In this document: positions 60,440-64,000 of the stretch, one piece after another
Layout: every line of letters starts with the position of its first letter
How positions within the stretch are numbered: the stretch's first letter is position 1
From: Mugil cephalus
Taxonomy: Eukaryota; Chordata; Actinopteri; Mugiliformes; Mugilidae
Length of the DNA stretch: 64,000 nt
Direction: 5' to 3'
Assembly (NCBI RefSeq): GCF_022458985.1
Contig: NC_061776.1
Location: forward strand, 2,579,075-2,643,074
The notes under the pieces: model-generated
What the model was told of the DNA's origin: nothing
Seen by the model: only the letters and a program-made list of their open reading frames with translations
Database searches by the model: none
Position numbers and translations under genes: made by a program

Positions 60440-61480
60440 GTATAAATATCTTCTTCTTGAACCGTCACGTTACTGTGGTGGAGGAGTTTGAGTGCCCTAA
60501 TGACCCTAGGGGTTATGCTGTCCAGGGCTTTTTGCCTGTCGTATGTGTTGCATGTTTGCTGCCACCGCGGGTTCCCCAGCTTCACAGACCACACACACAG
60601 ACAGTTTAGCCAGTTATGGGCTCTTCATTCAGACGCAGGGAATTGCCCACACTCAGACGATCACAGGCTACTCGTTCTCTTTGCCTGCTGTCTGGGTTCC
60701 TCGTCTCTTGTCTGACTGCTCTCCAGGTCCGGCACGGTACTGTGTTAAAAGGGGAGAATTATTAGGCAACTAGCTGCAGGTGTGCCTGGCGCTGCTCTCT
60801 CTCTCGAGCCCTCTCCACACCTCTCCCCTGCAGCTGATGCACCACGCCCCCTTCACAGTATGTTCTCCCAATGCAGATTGGTCCAAGGTGAAGGGTCAGA
60901 CAAAGAACGAGACCCTAAATAACAAACATAAACAAGAGACAGTATACCCAGCCCCGGAGGGCTAGTGGGGCCCCACCCTGGAGCCAGGCCTGGGGTTGGG
61001 GCCCTGTGGATGAGTGCCTGGTGGTCGGGGCTTTGTCCATGGGGCCCGGCCGAGCTCAGTCCGAAACTGGATACTTGAATACGGTCAATCTACGTTCCGA
61101 CCCTCACCTATAGTCATCAACTTTGGGTGATGAAAAAACAAGATCACGGATACAAGCCGAAATTAGTTTCCTCACCAGCCTTAGAGATAGGGTTAGGAGC
61201 TCAGACACTTGGGAGGAGCTAAGAGCAGAACCGCTGCTCCTCCACGTCGAGAGGAGTCAGTTGAAGTGGTTCGGGCATCTAGTGAGGATGCCTCCCGCAT
61301 GCCTCCCTCTAGAGGGGTTCTAGATATGTCCCAACAGCAGGAGGCTTTGGGTTCGCCCCAGGACACAATGGAGGGATTATATCTCCCGTCTGGCCTGGGA
61401 GCGCTTGAGGATTCTTCCGGAGGGGCTGGTGAAAGTGGCTGGGGAGAGGGTCATCTGGACCTCCCTCCTGAAGCTGCTCC
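60440..61480 (+). mobile_element. RTE/Rex3-like LINE, interrupted by an insertion
   Basis: The 5' part (60440-60537) carries GAGTTTGAGTGCCCTAATGA and a GCTTTTTGCC end. The element resumes at about 60866 (TTGGTCCAAGGTGAAGGGTC), includes the GGGGCCCCACCCTGGAGCCA region at 60968-61060, and then the 3' coding part: IYVPTLTYSHQLWVM, DRVRSSDTWEEL, LLLHVERSQLKWFGHLVRMP. These words are typical of a widespread fish LINE. Stops and shifts abound. Confidence 0.6.
60538..60865. mobile_element. Unclassified insertion within the LINE
   Basis: About 330 bases split otherwise adjacent LINE segments. They are relatively GC-rich with TCTCTCTCTCGAGC and CACCTCTCCCCTGCAGCTGA, which recalls LTR-like or other short elements. 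I could not identify end repeats or target duplications. Confidence 0.35.
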
Positions 61481-61803
61481 TGATGTGATTGTCCTTAATT
61501 AGTTTCACCTGTGTCTTGTCAGCCCTTTGCCCCTGTGTGTATTCATAGCCCTGCCTTTCCCTTTGTTCCCTGTCACACTTCATTTTAGTGGTCTTTGTCC
61601 CCAAGTCATGCGTAAGTCCTCAAATGTTGTAAGAGTCTCATTCCTTCTTCATGTTCATAATTCGTTTTGACTTGATTACCCTGCCATGTCACCAGCAGTT
61701 TTTTTTTTAAGTCTTGTTTTTGTTAAATATCCTTTGTTTGAACAACAGCCCCATCTCCCTTGTCCTGCATTTGGGTCCTCATCCCCATAGCCTTCATGGT
61801 GAC
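61477..61803 (+). mobile_element. Possible solo LTR remnant
   Basis: The stretch begins TGTGATTGTCCTTAATTAG and ends near CATTTGGGTCCTCATCCCCA and GGTGACA, words seen at ends of fish LTR elements. No internal region follows. Family (Ty3/gypsy) is a guess. Confidence 0.3.
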
Positions 61804-63827
61804 AAAGAATGTTCATTCAAATAAAATGGTGCAGACCTCAGTCGATGCGTGTGATCACTGGGGTCTGAAACTTAGTGACCACTTCACAGATCAAAGAGCA
61901 AAATAAAATGATGCAGTTGTTTAGTTCTCACTCTCTCCCTGTCCATTCAGTTTAACATGCTGAACGTGGGAACTGAGAGGAAATGATGAGGGAACATGTG
62001 ACAGAAAGATGAGGAGAAACCCAACGGATGTCAGCTCCAGGATAAATTGATGTTAGTTAGTGGGAATAAATCATTAGCTTTAGCACGACTTCACAGCATC
62101 AACACACTTTAGCAACGTTCAGTAACATTAAGCTACAACATTACAACAGATGATCAGTTTCTCATTGAGATCAGACATGTTCCTGACTAGTTCCCTCTCG
62201 ATAGAAAGCATGGTCAGTACATTCAGAACTTCCTGACTCACTGAGTTTCAGAGAAATGTCTTGATTGCTTCTTTTTTTTAGTTTTTGTACTGATTCCGAT
62301 AGTAGTGGACTGAACAACAACTGACATTAACATCAGAGCCATGCTGCTAGTGTGGAGAAAAGAAAAGAGAAGAAGAGACAGTCATGTAGATCTGAACAAT
62401 AGAGAAACACATCAAGGAGCTGAAATAGGACCCCACTTCCTCATTTAACTCCTTACAATGTTCTGTACTATTAAAACACAAACCTTAAAAATGATAATGG
62501 TTCACTTTCTTTCTTGCATTTTTCTTTCTTTGTATTTGGACATGAGCTTGGACTCACTTCAACTCTGTGTGGGTGGAGGCTCAGAGGAAAAAAGGTTTAC
62601 ACTAAACAAGAGAAAGGGAGGGGAGGCAGTGAGTGTGTACAGAAGCAGATATCTGTTCTCAGTGGTTATTAGGACAGAAAACAAACTGCTGACAGCCAAT
62701 CAGACTTCCTTCCTGCAGCAGACGGGCTGTGTGGGTTTGTGCTCTGCAGCCTCCACACCGTTAGCTGTGGCTTTTCACTTTAATGACAGTTTTAACCACC
62801 AGCTCTGGTTAAAGAATCTTTCCAGGAAGCACCTGTGTTCTTCAACAGAGAGACAAGAAACACATTTATGTTCATCATTAAATATTAGAACCAGTTCTTT
62901 TTATGTTAAATTGTTTTTCCAATTAAATGAAACTAATTATTTTATTGTGTTGTCTTTAAAATCTTTCATCCTCTCATAAATTTTTCCTCTCTGATGAATA
63001 TAACTTTAAAGAAGTTGAACTCTGCCTGCAAAGAGTTTAAATTGATCCAATGAGAAGATTTTGAACTTCTATATGAAACAATGATGCTTCTTGTTCTTTA
63101 TCATTAATCAGAACCGAACACAAACGTCACTGAGACAGAGACACAAACCCACGATATAAACAAGTCATGCTGTTGTTGCGAAGCAGGCGTCCATGTTGGT
63201 TCACCTCAAGTCTCATTATTTCCATGAGTTATAGTTTACAAAAGAGTCTGAATGTCCCAATCAGTTGTAATTCACCATGAGTTCACCTTATTAACCACAC
63301 TGACCCACATTTCTCATGGAAATTAAATTCAAGCTTCATTTTTTATCAGTGCAGTCTGTGCTTCATTCACAGGGTTCATAGACATCACATCCAACAGTCA
63401 CTAATATACGAGCTAAAGTATTTGACTTGCTTTATTAAGACACATAAAAAGAATAAAAATGTGTTTATTGAGTGTGATCCAGTGAAACAAAAGAGCAGCC
63501 TGGTGGAGTTTGATTTATTAGAAAGAAGAAACACAAGAGCAGAAGAAACAGCTGGAAACTGATGATGATTCAGCTTCATTTTCATTATTATACAAGTCAC
63601 AGTTAAAAGTGGAAATAAACTAGACGACTAGAGAATGAACACGTCATAAGAGCAGATTTCTATGTGAATATATGTGTTTCTATTTACAGGACGACAATCA
63701 ACACGTGAATGAACAGATACAGATTACAAAGAAGAACATTTCAACAAAATTTACTGAAAACTGATGAAAGTGATGAATGAGATGAAGTGATGAGATCTGA
63801 TGGAGAGAAAAGAGGAGCAGAAAACAG
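61804..63827. other. Noncoding DNA 3' of the receptor C exon
   Basis: No gene is convincing. The open frame at 62458-62979 has no recognisable domain and ends in AT-rich sequence. Minus-strand AATAAA signals are read from TTTATT at 63430, 63461 and 63511 and could end the receptor transcript. The 62540-62780 part holds ACTTCCT, CCAATCAG and E-box words, which could be regulatory but are not diagnostic. Confidence 0.35.
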
Positions 63828-63965
63828 TCAGTCAGCATGTGTGGAGCTGGTGGACGGTCCCTTGTTTGTGAGGCTCGTCAGCAGAGAGAGTCCACAGCAG
63901 TACACCAGACTCTTCACTATCAGCACTGTGTACAGCAGACAGAGCAGCTTCACCCTGCACTGAGA
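63828..63965 (-). CDS. T-cell receptor constant chain, last exon (transmembrane and tail)
   Basis: On the minus strand an acceptor CCTTCCAG, preceded by a TG-rich tract, opens a 46-codon frame in phase 0 with stop TGA at 63828-63830. It encodes SQCRVK, a hydrophobic span LLCLLYTVLIVKSLVYCCGL with one lysine in its middle, and a short tail ending SSTHAD. A single basic residue in the membrane span, in the KSLVY context, is characteristic of TCR beta and gamma chains, where it pairs with CD3 acidic residues. The remaining C exons would lie beyond the right edge. With a gamma-like V nearby I favour TCR gamma; beta remains possible. Confidence 0.65.
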   Translation of the reverse strand, partial: SQCRVKLLCLLYTVLIVKSLVYCCGLSLLTSLTNKGPSTSSTHAD

Positions 63966-63980
63966 CTGGAAGGACACTGA

Positions 63981-64000
63981 CACACACACACACACACACA
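63981..64000. repeat. CA dinucleotide repeat at the window edge
   Basis: Ten CA units run to the end of the window, just upstream (minus strand) of the receptor exon acceptor, and probably continue beyond. Confidence 0.95.

Noticed and set aside
62458-62979. A 173-codon plus-strand open frame
   Set aside because: No recognisable domain, AT-rich low-complexity end, and no splice or promoter context; likely chance.

Overview
The window is vertebrate nuclear DNA, most probably from an acanthomorph teleost fish. Three things point there: two-exon C2H2 zinc-finger (ZNF) genes with a fish-type first exon, fish-type repeats (Tc1/mariner, RTE/Rex3-like LINEs, Ty3/gypsy remnants), and a T-cell receptor V segment and C exon at the right edge. 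The host genes are intron-containing and GT-AG (once GC-AG) spliced.

About 1-57 kb is a cluster of paralogous ZNF genes on both strands. All share one plan. Exon 1 encodes about 54-57 residues of an acidic, helix-rich N-terminal domain and ends in phase 1. Exon 2 starts with a DLPQQHVC-type motif, followed by a tandem 12-residue acidic repeat centred on IKEE, a Ser/Glu-rich linker, and 4-13 C2H2 fingers joined by TGEKP linkers. Gene order: gene 1 (-, 484-3425), gene 2 (-), gene 3 (-), gene 4 (+), gene 5 (-), gene 6 (+), then a near-identical second set 2B-6B, then gene 7 (- pseudogene), gene 8 (- pseudogene broken by a LINE), an orphan finger fragment, gene 9 (+) and gene 10 (+). KRAB and SCAN domains are absent. 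Products should be nuclear sequence-specific DNA-binding proteins; targets cannot be read from the sequence.

The second set (21858-37907) repeats 5129-21357 almost base for base, and the two blocks meet at a 500-N gap. A second 500-N gap (51889-52388) is also flanked by about 550 bp of overlapping sequence. I read both as unmerged overlaps, probably two haplotypes, rather than real tandem duplications. Single-base frameshifts are split between the copies (gene 2 in A; genes 4, 5 and 6 in B).

From 57 kb rightward the ZNF genes stop. A T-cell receptor V segment (+, 59162-59602) carries a good 23-type recombination signal. A transmembrane/cytoplasmic exon of a T-cell receptor constant gene (-, 63828-63965) lies at the edge. 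V and C are in opposite orientation, with V on the 3' side of C, the arrangement known for inverted V segments such as mammalian TRBV30. Between them is a nested LINE and a possible LTR remnant.

Transposon debris lies throughout. It includes a gypsy pol fossil inside the gene 3 intron, a DNA element encoding a Myb/SANT-like domain with a perfect hairpin, and a LINE that split gene 8.
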